Below are positions 47,222 through 59,440 of a DNA stretch of 64,000 nt, in pieces. Position numbers and translations under genes: made by a program. Position 1 is the first letter of the stretch, and each line of letters opens with the position of its first letter. This DNA is from Flaccisagitta enflata (lineage: Eukaryota; Chaetognatha; Sagittoidea; Aphragmophora). The stretch spans positions 28,086,001 to 28,150,000 of the forward strand of contig OZ231128.1 of NCBI GenBank assembly GCA_965153355.1. Direction: 5' to 3'. Under the pieces are notes generated by a model, which made no database searches, had not been told where the DNA came from, and worked only from the letters and a program-made list of their open reading frames with translations.

Positions 47222-47366
47222 AATTACAGACACGCAACTCTACACCTTGCTGTGTTGGTCGGTAGGTTGGTCCCTTTATCCCATAGCATTTTTGAATTCT
47301 GAGTGGTTTTGGCATTATTGCTCCTGCCCATCTTTCTGCGACTGGATTGCAGTGTATCCGGTCTTG
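47222..47366 (+). mobile_element. Hairpin-headed short element in the foldback spacer
   Basis: ACAGACACGCAACTCTACACC head (stem decayed), GGTCGGTAGGTTGGTCC core, GCTCCTGCCC and TGTATCCGGTCTTGTT tail. Confidence 0.7.
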
Positions 47367-47396
47367 TTTAATTATATTTGAAATAAGATTAAATCT

Positions 47397-47552
47397 TGAA
47401 GAAGGCTGGATACACGGCCACCAGTTGCAGATGGGTAGGCAGGGGTGGAAATGCGCGTTTTCCCACTTTTCAACTTGATCATTATGGAGCGATGAACCAT
47501 CAGACCAACAGACGGACAAAGCCTCTTATAGAGTTGCGTTCCGCAACAAAAG
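47397..47552 (-). mobile_element. Hairpin-headed short element, GTTGCG subfamily
   Basis: Tail AAGGCTGGATACACGG, head CCTCTTATAGA plus GTTGCG-TTC-CGCAAC and AAAA. The stem differs from AGTCGCG by paired changes. Confidence 0.7.
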
Positions 47553-47555
47553 AAC

Positions 47556-47727
47556 AGGTGGGCAGGGGCTGTTTTTGAAGTCACCCCATCATTTGGGCAG
47601 GAGCAGTGGGGCCAAGGACTGCAAAAAAAACAAAAAAAGTAAAGTGTGACGGACGGATGGACTGACCGACGGACGGACAGACCAATGGCCCGACAGACAG
47701 AAGCGGGGTGTAGAGTCGTGTAATCAT
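47556..47727 (-). mobile_element. Hairpin-headed short element, decayed
   Basis: TGGGCAGGAGCAGTGGGGCC, GGAC/GACC core, GCGGGGTGTAGAGTCGTGTA. The stem is no longer intact. Confidence 0.6.
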
Positions 47728-48350
47728 AATACGAACTAGTGAATTATATGTAAAAATCTATATAATATATACACTCACACATTTATTAAGTAGTTTGAGG
47801 GTATTTAAAACTCAAAAACTTTAAATTACTAAAAAAAGCCTGAATTTACCTTTTCCAAGTCATTTTTTTAACTTTTCAGTGATAGATATTTAAAAAGATT
47901 GCTAAAAAAGTCAAAACTACATGTAGTCCAACTGTTTCCACACACTTTTTATAATTTACAGGCTTTCTGAAGTAGCTAGAACAATTTTAGGCAAAAAAAA
48001 ATGTTAAAAAACAGCTTAATTTGCTGTTTTTTTGCTATTTTTTTGCTCTAATCTTTAAAATATTAACCAAAACTAGTTTGAAATGGTAAAAGCAGTTGTA
48101 TATTAGGTATCCCTACACTTTTCAGACATTTTCTAAAGTTTTGGGAGCTATGTGAACAGAAAAAGTGCCAAAAATGCTAAAAAATCCTTGATTTTTGCCC
48201 AAAAAATCATTTTTATCAAAATTTTGCATTAAAATGATTTAGTCTGATATTGTTTTGGGTAGTCAAGACATCCTAGATGATAATTTTTGGGGTCCCCAGA
48301 AACGTTTTTTTGGTTTTTCTTTTGGGGGCTATGCAGAGGGGGGTGCGCGG

Positions 48351-48478
48351 GCACGCGACTCTACACCTTGCCGTGTCGGTCAATCCGTCATGAATATTTT
48401 TGAATTGCGAGCGGTTTTGGCATAACGGCCCCGACTGTCCGCGACTGTCTTGTCGTGTATCCGGCCTTGTTGAAATTG
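48351..48478 (+). mobile_element. Hairpin-headed short element split by the foldback element
   Basis: Begins GCACGCGACTCTACACCTTG and ends GTGTATCCGGCCTTGTTG. The missing first half of its hairpin, AGTCGCG, lies 1.8 kb upstream at about 46558-46564, on the far side of the palindrome. Confidence 0.75.
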
Positions 48479-48657
48479 CGCAAAGTTGTTTTTTTTTCTT
48501 CCCTTCTTTTTGCCTGCCACTTCACAATCAGAACTGTCAGAAGATGGAAAGACAGAAGGACAGACAGACAAATGAACAGGCAAACAATTAAAAATATTTT
48601 TATGACCTAGCAACAGTTGGAAACACAATAAAAACATCGCAAATACCTTTAAAACAA

Positions 48658-48740
48658 CTTTGTAACGGACCGACAGACGGACAGACGGACCAACGGACCG
48701 GCCGATAAGTGGCTTGTAGAGTCGTGTAGCACGCGACTAT
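48658..48740 (-). mobile_element. Hairpin-headed element, head part
   Basis: GGACCGACAGACGGACAGAC core, GTAGAG and AGTCGTGT-AGC-ACGCGACT (one G-T wobble). Confidence 0.65.
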
Positions 48741-48760
48741 TAATTTTTTTGTTTAAATGA

Positions 48761-49147
48761 CCTGACAGCTGGGAGAATGCAGAGTTAGTGATATTAACAC
48801 ATGGTGTTGTGAAATCAGCGACATTGCTAATTCCACCAATGGCATTTAACATAGAAAACATAGGAAAAAAATGTTTTTGCTCATTTTTCTCAAAATACGT
48901 CATCTTCAAATTTCTTCATTTTCTCCTTAAATGTTGCCCCAAGGGTGAGCACCTTTTGGGGGAAAAAAGTTGGGACACTCCTCTTCTCAAAACATGGAAA
49001 AACAGGGATGAAATTTTTGTGTGTTAAAGTTGCTAATTTCACAACCATCTGAAACCTCTTCTTACCATGTTGTTAATGTTGCTGATTTTAACAACTGTCC
49101 AAGGTAGTAAAGTCGCTGATTTTAACAACATTTCCCACTTTTGACTC
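48761..49147 (+). repeat. 390-bp dispersed repeat, copy 1
   Basis: Recurs in reverse complement at 60060-60436 at roughly 85-90 percent identity by eye. It carries several copies of a GTTGCTGATTTTAACAAC-like motif in both orientations, clustered toward both ends. Probably a MITE; no protein. Confidence 0.75.
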
Positions 49148-49192
49148 TCAAATCTAGCAAAATGGCACATTTGTTGATGCTGTCGATTCTTA

Positions 49193-49420
49193 GTTGCGGA
49201 CATGCAACTGTATAAGAGGCTTTGACCGTCCATCTGTTTGTCAGTCCGTCTGTTGGTCCATCTGTTGATCCTAGGTCCGTAACGCACAAGTGGAAAAGTG
49301 GAAAAACGAGGGTTTTAGATGGTTTTTTGGGTAGGTATGTTGGTGGGGTGGCATGTGATGTGGGTTGGATGCCCCTGCCCACCCGTCCGCAACGATGTTG
49401 TGGCCCCGCGTCACTTGTTT
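49193..49420 (+). mobile_element. Hairpin-headed element, AGTTGC subfamily
   Basis: TTCTTAGTTGC-GGACAT-GCAACTGTATAAGAGGC head, GTCCGTC core, then CAAGTGGAAAAGTGGAAAAAC, a phrase shared with 18675, 19660 and 47460. Confidence 0.65.
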
Positions 49421-49691
49421 TCCAGTGTTTAACTTCATTATAGGTATCACAAAAATAATAAGTGCTATATCCATCATATTCGAGGGTTTGCATTACAATT
49501 GACTGGACCACTGATTCCCATTTTGAGGCCTCAGCCTAAACTTATCTTTCAGCGGGTTTATTTCCCCCAGAGATACTTCACTGATAGATGATCAAATGCT
49601 ACACCTTTTGGCACCATATATTTGAGTTGCTCCTTGAATTTGGCTTATGCTTTTGATCAAGGTGTCAAGGAGAGGCTATGGATCTATGTTT

Positions 49692-49806
49692 AGGAACGTG
49701 GAAGTAATTGATTTTCATACAGCTTCTGCCGCTACCGTTTTGCTGTTCAAATATCAGGAGCTATCCTACCCACCAAAATGCTAGCGGTCACGTGCTTCTA
49801 CATCCT
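49692..49806. mobile_element. Decayed hAT MITE, relative of 24211-24346
   Basis: TAGGAACGTGGAAGTAATTGA and CACGTGCTTCTACATCCTTA resemble the ends of the 136-bp MITE, and GTTCAAATATCAGGAGCTATCC matches its interior in reverse. The target duplication is not recognisable. Confidence 0.55.
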
Positions 49807-49809
49807 TAC

Positions 49810-50400
49810 CCATGACCATCATATACTGCCTATAATCGCGTTGGTGAGCCGGTGCAGTGATACATGAGCCAATTTAGTCATTGGCAGTGATGCACAACCA
49901 GACGATCAACAAACCAACCAACAGGTGGTTGGACTGACATATTGGGTCATTAAATTGCATGCAAAAAAATTCATGACCTTATCCCCACTTTCCCTGCTAA
50001 CGATAGCTCAGTCCTTTTCCACTAATTTGCATCAAATATGACAGGTTCACGCGAAATTAAGTTTAATTCTCTTACAATGACAGGAAATAAAAAAACCAGT
50101 ATCATTAACAGAAATTAAAAAATATCACGGCAACAAATTCGAGATGTAACACAGTTTTAGAGTAAGAATTCACAAAATATTTTTCCTTCATTTGCTACAA
50201 ACGGGTAAAAAGATGGCTTTGAGACATTGGAACAGTTCTTCTACCCTTATCAGTAACCTCTACTTTTCACTACGCAATTATAGTTAGAGAAAAGTTCCAT
50301 TACGCTAGAGCGTTGAAACGAGTTTTAGCTCTTAATATTCTTGCCTCTCTTGGCCGGTACGCGTCCGCTTTTGGAATCTGCAGAAAAAAACTGGCAATTG
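49810..50400. other. No feature recognised
   Basis: Ordinary AT-rich sequence; no exon, repeat family or RNA gene identified. Confidence 0.5.
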
Positions 50401-50414
50401 AACGTGTTTTCTTT

Positions 50415-50607
50415 TTGGGCAGCGATGACCCATGATTCCACACAGGACAAATTTCTCTGGTTTCCGTTTTCTGTCTGTCTGTCAGTCTGTCCGTCCCCCC
50501 CAAGCCTTAAAATCAGGCCTTAATATCAGGCCTTATAATCAAGCCTCTCAGACCTTTATCAGGCCTTTCAGACCCCAAATCAAGCCTCTCAGACCCTAAA
50601 TCAGGCT
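50415..50607. mobile_element. Decayed half foldback element
   Basis: TTTTTGGGCAGCGATGACCC left end, GTCT/GTCC run at 50473-50498, then CAGGCCTTAATATCAGGCC minisatellite units. No right end before the next element starts. Confidence 0.6.
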
Positions 50608-51083
50608 TTTGGGGCAGCGGCCCCAAAGGGGACGAAGTCCTGAAGAACACAGCGGACTTTTATTCGTTCGTCCATTCATTTGTCCATTCATTCATCCGTT
50701 CGTCTGTTTGTCCCCCCCGGCCCCCTCAGGCCTGAAATCTGCCCTCTCAAGGCTGAAATCTACTCTCTCAGGCCTGAGATCTGCCCTCTCAGGCCTTGAA
50801 TCTGCCTTCTCAGGCTTTGATTTTGCCCTCCCTGGCTTAAAATCAGCCCTCTCAGGTCTGATATCTGCCCTCTCAGGCCCTCTCAGGCCCTAAATCTGCC
50901 CTCTCAGATTCAAGGCATGAGCGAGCAGATTTCAGGCCTGAAAGGGTAGATTTCAGCCCTGAGAGGGTAGATTTCTGGCCTGAGAGAGCACAAAGGGTAT
51001 GGACGAATGAACACACGGACCAACAAACAAACAAAAGTCCCCTGTGTTCTACAGGACTTTGTCCCCTTCGGGGCCGCTGCCCT
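50608..51083. mobile_element. GC-end foldback element, complete
   Basis: Left GGGGCAGCGGCCCCAAAGGG (50613) plus AAGTCCTGAAGAACACAG; right CCCTGTGTTCTACAGGACTT plus CCTTCGGGGCCGCTGCCC (to 51083). Inside, about nine units of CTCAGGCCTGAAATCTGCC face three inverted units at 50915-50990, so much of the element can fold on itself. Confidence 0.8.
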
Positions 51084-51432
51084 GCTTCCCCTCACTCCAA
51101 TTCATAATCATGCAAAGCAGGGCAACGGGTATCGCTGACCATATATTGCCCTTGGGCGACCTGTTAGACCCCAAATCAGGCCATTCAGACCTCAAGTAAG
51201 GTCACTGAGACCCAAAATCAACCCTTTCAGAGCCTAAATTAGACCTCCAGACATTAAATCAAATATCTGAGACCCAAAATCAGACCTCTGAACCAAAATC
51301 AGGCCACTCACGGAGGGAAGATGGAAACTGGAGAAATTCTTCCTCTGGGGGCCCCTGCCCCTCTCAACATCTCATTCCAATATACTCTAACTTGGGGACA
51401 TTGGGTACCGCTGACCATGTAACACTTTTGTG
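51084..51432. repeat. Minisatellite of the foldback type and GGGTACCGCTGACCAT block
   Basis: GCAACGGGTATCGCTGACCATATATTGCCC at 51123-51152 and GGGTACCGCTGACCATGTAA at 51394-51413 bracket degenerate AAATCAGRCCTCTGAGACC units. The same block flanks other foldback copies (1030, 42556, 63364). Confidence 0.55.
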
Positions 51433-51532
51433 ACTATTTTTGATACTCTAATTAGAAGGTTGTCAAAAGTGGTGTCAAAAGTGGTGTCAAAGTTTGTGAA
51501 ACATACCTTTTCTTTTAATTTCATTGAACTTA

Positions 51533-51675
51533 CTGGTAAGGCGCAGCAACCAAGATGGAAACTTTTACAATCAAAAATGGTAACAATAGAAGCCTAAGAC
51601 AGCTCAACAACATGAACTGCTTGGAAAATCTCAATTTTTTTTTTTTTTTGTCATTTTGGCACAAGCTAGGACTAA
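51533..51675 (+). mobile_element. Partial copy of the inverted-repeat family at 61.6-62.3 kb
   Basis: TAAGGCGCAGCAACCAAGAT and AATAGAAGCCTAAGACAGCT..TGTCATTTTGGCACAAGCTAG match the right arm near 62160-62295. It lies just before the satellite. Confidence 0.55.
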
Positions 51676-51838
51676 TAAAGGAACATCGACACTCAACGCC
51701 TTCCACACTGTCACCACCCATACCTACTCCTACACTCTCAGGTCTTTAACCCAACATTTTCATACTACCAACCTTACCCATCCCCAGAGCCTCTCCCGTC
51801 TTCGCAATCCTTGTCCCTCCTTGTATTTTCAGCTACGC

Positions 51839-54800
51839 ACAATAGCTCTAAATCACCACCTATCAAGTAAAATTACCTATCTCAACTCCAGCGCCCCCAA
51901 ACCACCCCTTTCCACCCACACAATAGCTCTAAATCACCACCTATCAAGTAAAATTACCTATCTCAACTCCAGCGCCCCCAAACCACCCCTTTCCACCCAC
52001 ACAATAGCTCTAAATCACCACCTATCAAGTAAAATTACCTATCTCAACTCCAGCGCCCCCAAACCACCCCTTTCCACCCACACAATAGCTCTAAATCACC
52101 ACCTATCAAGTAAAATTACCTATCTCAACTCCAGCGCCCCCAAACCACCCCTTTCCACCCACACAATAGCTCTAAATCACCACCTATCAAGTAAAATTAC
52201 CTATCTCAACTCCAGCGCCCCCAAACCACCCCTTTCCACCCACACAATAGCTCTAAATCACCACCTATCAAGTAATTACCTATCTCAGCTCCAGCCTTCA
52301 AACCACCTTTCACCCACACAATGGCTCTAAATCACCACCTATCAAGTAAAATTGCCTCTCAACTCCAGCCCCCAAACCACCCCTCCACCCCCACACAGAG
52401 CTCTAAATCACCACCTATCAAGTAAAATTACCTATCTCAACTCCAGCGCCCCCAAACCACCCCTTTCCACCCACACAATAGCTCTAAATCACCACCTATC
52501 AAGTAAAATTACCTATCTCAACTCCAGCGCCCCCAAACCACCCTTTCACCACACAGCTCTAAATCACCACCTATCAAGTAAAATTACCTATCTCAACTCC
52601 AGCGCCCCCAAACCACCCTTTTCACACACAATGCTCTAAATCACCACCTATCAAGTAAAATTACCTATCTCAACTCCAGCACCCCCAAACCACCCTTTCC
52701 ACCCACACAATAGCTCTAAATCACCACCTATCAAGTAAAATTACCTATCTCAACTCCAGCGCCCCCAAACCACCCCTTTCCACCCACACAATAGCTCTAA
52801 ATCACCACCTATCAAGTAAAATTACCTATCTCAACTCCAGCGCCCCCAAACCACCCCTTTCCACCCACACAATAACTCAAAATCACCACCTATCAAGTAA
52901 ATTACCTATCTCAACTCCAGCGCCCCCAAACCACCCCTTTCCACCCACACAATAGCTCTAAATCACCACCTATCAAGTAAAATTACCTATCTCAACTCCA
53001 GCGCCCCCAAACCACCCCTTTCCACCCACACAATAGCTCTAAATCACCACCTATCAAGTAAAATTACCTATCTCAACTCCAGCGCCCCCAAACCACCCCT
53101 TTCCACCCACACAATAGCTCTAAATCACCACCTATCAAGTAAAATTACCTATCTCAACTCCAGCGCCCCCAAACCACCCCTTTCCACCCACACAATAGCT
53201 CTAAATCACCACCTATCAAGTAAAATTACCTATCTCAACTCCAGCGCACAAACCAAATCACACCCACACAATAGCTCTAAATCACCACCTATCAAGTAAA
53301 ATTACCTATCTCAACTCCAGCGCCCCAAAACCACCCCTTTCCACCCACACAATAGCTCTAAATCACCACCTATCAAGTAAAATTACCTATCTCAACTCCA
53401 GCGCCCCAAACCACCCTTTCCACCACAATAGCTCTAAATCACCACCTATCAAGTAAATTACCTATCTCAACTCCAGCGCCCCCAAACCACCCTTTCACCA
53501 CACAATAGCTCTAAATCACCTATCAAGTAAAATTACCTATCTCAACTCCAGCCTTTAAACCACCCCTTTCCCACACAATGGCTCTAAATCACCACCTATC
53601 AAGTAAAATTACCTATCTCACTCCAGCCCCCAAACCACCCTTCCACCCACACAGTAGCTCTAAATCACCACCTATCAAGTAAAATTACCTATCTCAACTC
53701 AGCGCCCAAAACCACCCACTGTCTCTAAATCACCTATCAAGTAAAATTACCTATCTCAACTCCACCCCCAAACCACCCCTTTCCACCCACACAATAGCTC
53801 TAAATCACCACCTATCAAAGTAAATTACCTATCTCAGCTCCAGCGCCCCCAAACCACCCTTTCCACCACACAATAGCTCTAAATCACCTATCAAGTAAAA
53901 TTACCTATCTCGCTCCAGCCCCAAACCACCCCTTTCACCCACACAATGGCTCGTCACTGCCTATCAAGTAAAGTGCCTATCTCAGCTCCAGCGCCCCCAA
54001 ACCACCCCTTTCACCACACAATGGCTCTAAATCACCACCTATCAGTAAAAGTGCCTATCTCAACTCCAGCACCCCAACCACCCTTTCCACCCACACAATG
54101 GCTCTAAATCACCACCTATCCAAGTAAATTACCTATACGCTCCAGCGCCCCCAAACCACCCCCTAACCACCCACAATAGCTCTAAATCACCACCTATCAA
54201 GTAAAATTACCTATCTCAACTCCAGGGCCCCCATACCACCCCTTTCCACCCGCACAATAGCTCTAAATCACCACCTATCAAGTAAAATTACCTATCTCGA
54301 CTCCAGCCTCCAGCGCCCCCAAACCACCCCTTTCCCACCCACTATGCTCTAAATCACCACCTATCAAGTAAAAGATTACCTATCTCAACTCATGCCCCCA
54401 AACCACCCCTTTCCCACCACACAATAGCTCTAAATCACCACCTATCCAAGTATGAGTGCCTATCTCAACTCCAGCACCCCCAAACCGACCCTTTCCACCC
54501 ACACAATGGCTCTAAATCACCACCTATCAAGTAAAATTACCCATCTCAACTCCAGCAGCCCCAAACCGACCCTTTCCTGCACCCACACAATAGCTCTAAT
54601 ATCTACCTATCAAGTAAAATTACCTATCTCAACTCCAGCGCCCCCAAACCACCCCTTTCCACCCACACAATGGCTCTAAATCACCACCTATCAAGTAAAA
54701 TTACCTATCTCAACTCAGCGCCTGATACCCCTTTCCACCCACAATAGCTCTAAATCCCATACCTATCAAGTAAAATTGCCTATCTCAACTCCAGCGCCCC

Positions 54801-55139
54801 CAAACCACGCCTGCACCCCACAATAGCTCAGTGCTACCTATAAGTAGTGCCTATCTCAACTCCAGCGCCCCAAACCACCCCTTTCCACCCACACAATAGC
54901 GCTCTAAATCACCACCTATCAAGTAAAATTACCTATCTCAACTCCAGCGCCCCCAAACCACCCCTTTCCACCCACACAATAGCTCTAAATCACCACCTAT
55001 CAAGTAAAATTACCTATCTCAGCTCCAGGCCCCCAAACCACCCCTTTCCACCCACTCAATGGCTCTCGTCACCACCTATCAAGTAAAATTACCTATCTCA
55101 ACTCCATTACCCCCAAACCACCCCTTTCCACCCATATCA

Positions 55140-55183
<44 letters not shown>

Positions 55184-57620
55184 TTCTGTCTGTCTGTCAA
55201 CTCAGGGGCCCCCAAACCACCCCTTTCCACCACACAATTGCTCTAAATCACCACCTATCCAAGTAAGTGCCTATCTCAACTCCATAAGCCCCCAAACCAC
55301 CCTTCCTCACACACAATAGCTCTAAATCACCACCTATCAAGTAAAATTACCTATCTCAACTCCAGCGCCCCAAACCCACCCCTTTCCACCCACACAATGA
55401 AAACAAATCACCACACCTATCAAGTAAAATTACCTATCTCAACTCCAGCGCCCCGACCACCACAACACCACCCTTTAATGGCTCTAAATCACCACCTATC
55501 CAAGTAAAATTACCTATCTCAACTCCAGCCCCCAAACCACCCTTTCACCACACAATAGCTCTAAATCACCACCTATCAAGTAAAATTACCTATCTCAACT
55601 CCAGCGCCCCCAAACCACCCTTTTCCACCCACACAATAGCTCTAAATCACCACCTATCAAGTAAATTACCTATCTGCTCAGCCCCCAAACCCCACCACCC
55701 ACACCTGGCTCTAAATCACCACCTATCAAGTAAATTACCTATCTCAACTCCAGCCCCAAACCACCCCTTTCCACCCACACAAGCTCTAAATCACCACCTA
55801 TCATAAAATACCTATCTCAGCTCCAGCGTCCCCAAACCACCCCTTTCCACCCACACAATAGCTCTAAATCACCACTATCAAGTAAAATTACCTATCTCAA
55901 CTCCAGCCCTCAAACCACCCCTTTCCACCCACACAATAGCTCTAAATCACCACCTATCAGGTAAAATTACCTATCTCAGCTCCAGCGCCCCCAAACCACC
56001 CACCACCACACACAATAGCTCTAAATCACCACCTATCAAGTAAAATTGCCTATCTCAGCTCCAGCGCCCCCAACGACCCTTTCCACCCACACAATGGCTC
56101 TAAATCACCACCTATCAAGTAAAATTACCGATCTCAACTCTGGCACCCCCATTCCGACCCTTTCCACCCACACAATAGCTCTAAATCACCACCTATCAAG
56201 TACAAAAATGCACCTACTCTCACTCCAGCCCCCAAACCTTTCACCCACACAGTAGCTCTAAATCACCACCTGTCAAGTGAGTGCCTATCTCCAGCTTGGC
56301 GCCCCCAAACCACCCTTCCACACCCACAGCCATCGTCACCACCTATCAGTAAAATTACTGTAGCTCCAGCCTTCCCAAGCCACCCCTTTCCACCACACAA
56401 TGGCTCTAAATCACCACCTGTCAAGTAAAATTACTATCTCAGCTCCAGGCGGCCTGAGCCACGCATCCACCCACACAATGGCTCTAAATCACCACCTATC
56501 AAGTAGAATGACCGATCTCAACTCCAGCGCCCCCAAACCGACACTTTCCACCCACACAATAGCTCTAAATCTACCTATCAGGTAGGTACCTCATCTAAAC
56601 CAGCCTTACAAACCACACTTTTTCACCCACACAATGGCTCTAAAGTACCACCTATCAAGTAAATTTACCTATCTCAAATCCAGCGACCCAAAACCACCCC
56701 CTTCCACCCACACAATGGCTCTAAATCACCACCTATCAAGTAGAAGTGCCTATCTCAACTCCAGCGCCCCCAAACCGACCCTTTCCACCCACACAATGGC
56801 TCTAATCACCTGTCAAGTAAAATTACCTATCTCAACTCCAGCATGCCCAAACCACTGCATTCCACCCACACAATAGCTCTAAATCACCACCTATCAAGTA
56901 AATTACCTATCTCAACTCCAGCGCCCCAAACCACCCCATTTCCACCCACACAATAGCTCTAAATCACCACCTATCAAGTAAAATTACCTATCAACTCCAG
57001 CGCCTCCAAACCACCCCTTTCACCCACACAATAGCTCTAAATCACCACCTATCAAAATTACCTATCTCAACTCCAGCGCCCTCAAACCACACCCTTTCCA
57101 CCCACACAATAGCTCTAAATCACCACCTATCAAGTAAAATTACCTATCTCAACTCCAGCGCCCCTAAACCACCCTTTCCACCACAATAGCTCTAAATCAC
57201 CACCTATCAGTAAAATTACCTATCTCTCTCCAGCTTCCCCAAACCACCCCTTTCCACCCACAATAGCTCTAAATCACCACCTATCAGGTAAATTACCTAT
57301 CTCAACTCCAGCGCCCCCAAACCACCCCTTTCCACCCACACAATAGCTCTAAATCACCACCTATCAAGTAAAATTACCTATCTCAACTCCAGCGCCCCCA
57401 AACCACCCCTTTCCACCCACACAATAGCTCTAAATCACCACCTATCAAGTAAAATTACCTATCTCAACTCCAGCGCCCCCAAACCACCCCTTTCCACCCA
57501 CACAATAGCTCTAAATCACCACCTATCAAGTAAAATTACCTATCTCAACTCCAGCGCCCCCAAACCACCCCTTTCCACCCACACAATAGCTCTAAATCAC
57601 CACCTATCAAGTAAAATTAC
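51839..57620 (+). repeat. 81-bp satellite array, about 71 copies
   Basis: Unit from ATAGCTCTAAATCACCACCT through AAATTACCTATCTCAACTCC to CCCTTTCCACCCACACA. Period is exactly 81 (starts 51841, 51922, 52003). The outermost units on both sides (51841-52260 and 57300-57610) are almost identical to consensus, while the middle (53.2-57.2 kb) has many indels. Since 81 is a multiple of 3, one frame stays open for 27-residue repeats at 51656-52330, but no other sign of a gene exists. A (TCTG)n run interrupts it at 55138-55197. Confidence 0.95.
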
Positions 57621-57954
57621 TCATCATATGCCAACTAGCCGCCATCCCTCCCACCTCCGGATTTCTTTTTTTTCTTTTAAGTCTTCCCTGAATGCGATTC
57701 ATAGATTATTCGAATTGTCCTCAAAGCCTTTCTATTCCAATTTAGGCAGACATGTTTATCAATTTTGCAAAGAATCAGGTTATTCTTATTTATGCATCGG
57801 AACAAATGAAAAAAAACTTTCTCCAATTTTGTTTCTCAAACAAAATCAATGCTTTTTGTAGTTCACTGCAATATGTAAAAAGAATTTAGATCTCAACCAA
57901 GCAAGTCTCATACACAAATTGCATATGCATCCGGCCTGGTTGTGCAATGACCTT
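57621..57954. other. No feature recognised
   Basis: Short unique-looking stretch between the satellite and the 376-bp tandem repeat; its 77-codon plus-strand frame shows no recognised domain. Confidence 0.5.
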
Positions 57955-59440
57955 GCTATTTCTGGGTCGCCATGTACTGCCACACGGCTACAGGACCCAT
58001 AGTAGTCATATTTGACAGCATTGACCGCCATTTGATCCAAACCTTGTATACTCGCGTATACTCTGGGTTGATGTGATGACCTGTTGGAAATTCAGAGGCT
58101 TTTTTCATGGAATTTTCAAATTATTTTGTTAATAATTTTTTTACTTCTCCATTCAAATCAATGAAATTTTTAGTGGAAAAACTAGAAAAAAATATCTTTC
58201 AAACGCCTCTAATCCCAGGCATGTGCACATACTAGTTTGGGCGTAGTGATTTTTTGAAGATTAAAAAAAAATCAAATTAGTGATTTTTGTGTTAACTTTG
58301 GTATGTACTTCATTTTGGTGATATAACTGTGCTATTTCTGGGTCGCCATGCACTGCTACGCGGCTACAGGACCCAAAGTAGTCATACTTGACAGCAATGA
58401 CCGCCATTTGACCCAAACCGTGTATACTCGGGTATACTCTGAGTTGATGTGATGACCTGTTGCAAATTTAGAGGCTTTTTTTTCATGGATTTTTCAAATT
58501 GTTATTGCAATAATTTTGGTTTCTCTGTACCGAATTCAATGAAATTTTTGATGAAAAAACTACATATTAATATCTTTCAAACGCCTCCAATCCCAGTTAT
58601 GTGCGCCTACTAATTTGGGCGTAGTGATTTTCTGAAGATTAAAAAAATGAAATAAGTGATTTTTGTGTTAACTTTGATATGTACTTCATTTTAGTAATAT
58701 TACCGTGCTCTTTCGGGGTCGCCAAGCACTGCCACGCGGCTACAGGACCCAAAGTAGTCATACTTGACAGCAGTGACAGCCATTTGACCCAAACCATGTA
58801 TACTCAGGTATACTCTGAGTTGATGTAATGACCTGTTGCAAATTCAGAGGCTTTTTTTCATGGATTTTTCAAATTGTTTTTGCAATAACTTTTGTTTCTC
58901 TTCACTGAATTCAATAAGATTTTAGGTGAAAAAACTACAAATGAATATCTTTCAAACGCCGCCAATCCCAGGTATGTGCGCCTACTAGTTTAGGCGTAGT
59001 GATTTTTTGAAGATTAAAAAGATGAAATAAGTGATTTTTGTGTTAACTTTGATATGTACTTCATTTTAGTGATATTACCGTGCTCTTTCGGGGTTGCCAA
59101 GCACTGCCACGCGGCTACAGGACCCAAAGTAGTCATACTTGACAGTAATGACAGCCATTTGACCCAAACCATGTATACTCTGGTATACTCTGAGTTGATG
59201 TGATGACCTGTTGGAAATTCAGAGGCTTTTTTTCATGGATTTTCCAAATTGTTTTTGCAATAATTTTTGTTTCTCCTCACCGAATTCAATGAAATTTTAG
59301 GTGAAAAAACTACAAATAGATATCTTTCAAACGCCGCCAATCCCAGGTATGTGCGCCTACTAGTTTGGGCGCAGTGATTTTTTGAAGATTTAAAAATATC
59401 AATGATTTCAGGCGAAAAAAAAGCCCTTGGCCTGGCACAT
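57955..59440 (+). repeat. 376-bp tandem repeat, four copies
   Basis: Units start at 57955, 58331, 58707 and 59082 (GCTATTTCTGGGTCGCCATG or GCTCTTTCGGGGTCGCCAAG). They share CACGCGGCTACAGGACCC, GTATACTC repeats and TTTCAAACGCC. The last unit ends in decayed sequence near 59440. Copies differ by scattered substitutions. No protein frame is conserved. Confidence 0.9.

Larger units (their letters stand above)
46561..48349. mobile_element. 1.8-kb foldback element with 520-bp arms
   Basis: Arms 46561-47081 and 47830-48349 are reverse complements with scattered mismatches (ends CGCGCACCCC / GGGTGCGCG, CTCTGCATAGCCCCCAAAAG near both tips). The 750-bp spacer contains three hairpin-headed short elements. 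No coding frame. The flanks are the two halves of a hairpin: AGTCGCG before and GGCACGCGACT after. Confidence 0.85.

Noticed and set aside
51839-57620. CRISPR-like array of regular repeats
   Set aside because: Whole 81-bp units are repeated with no unique spacers, and the context is clearly eukaryotic; this is a satellite.
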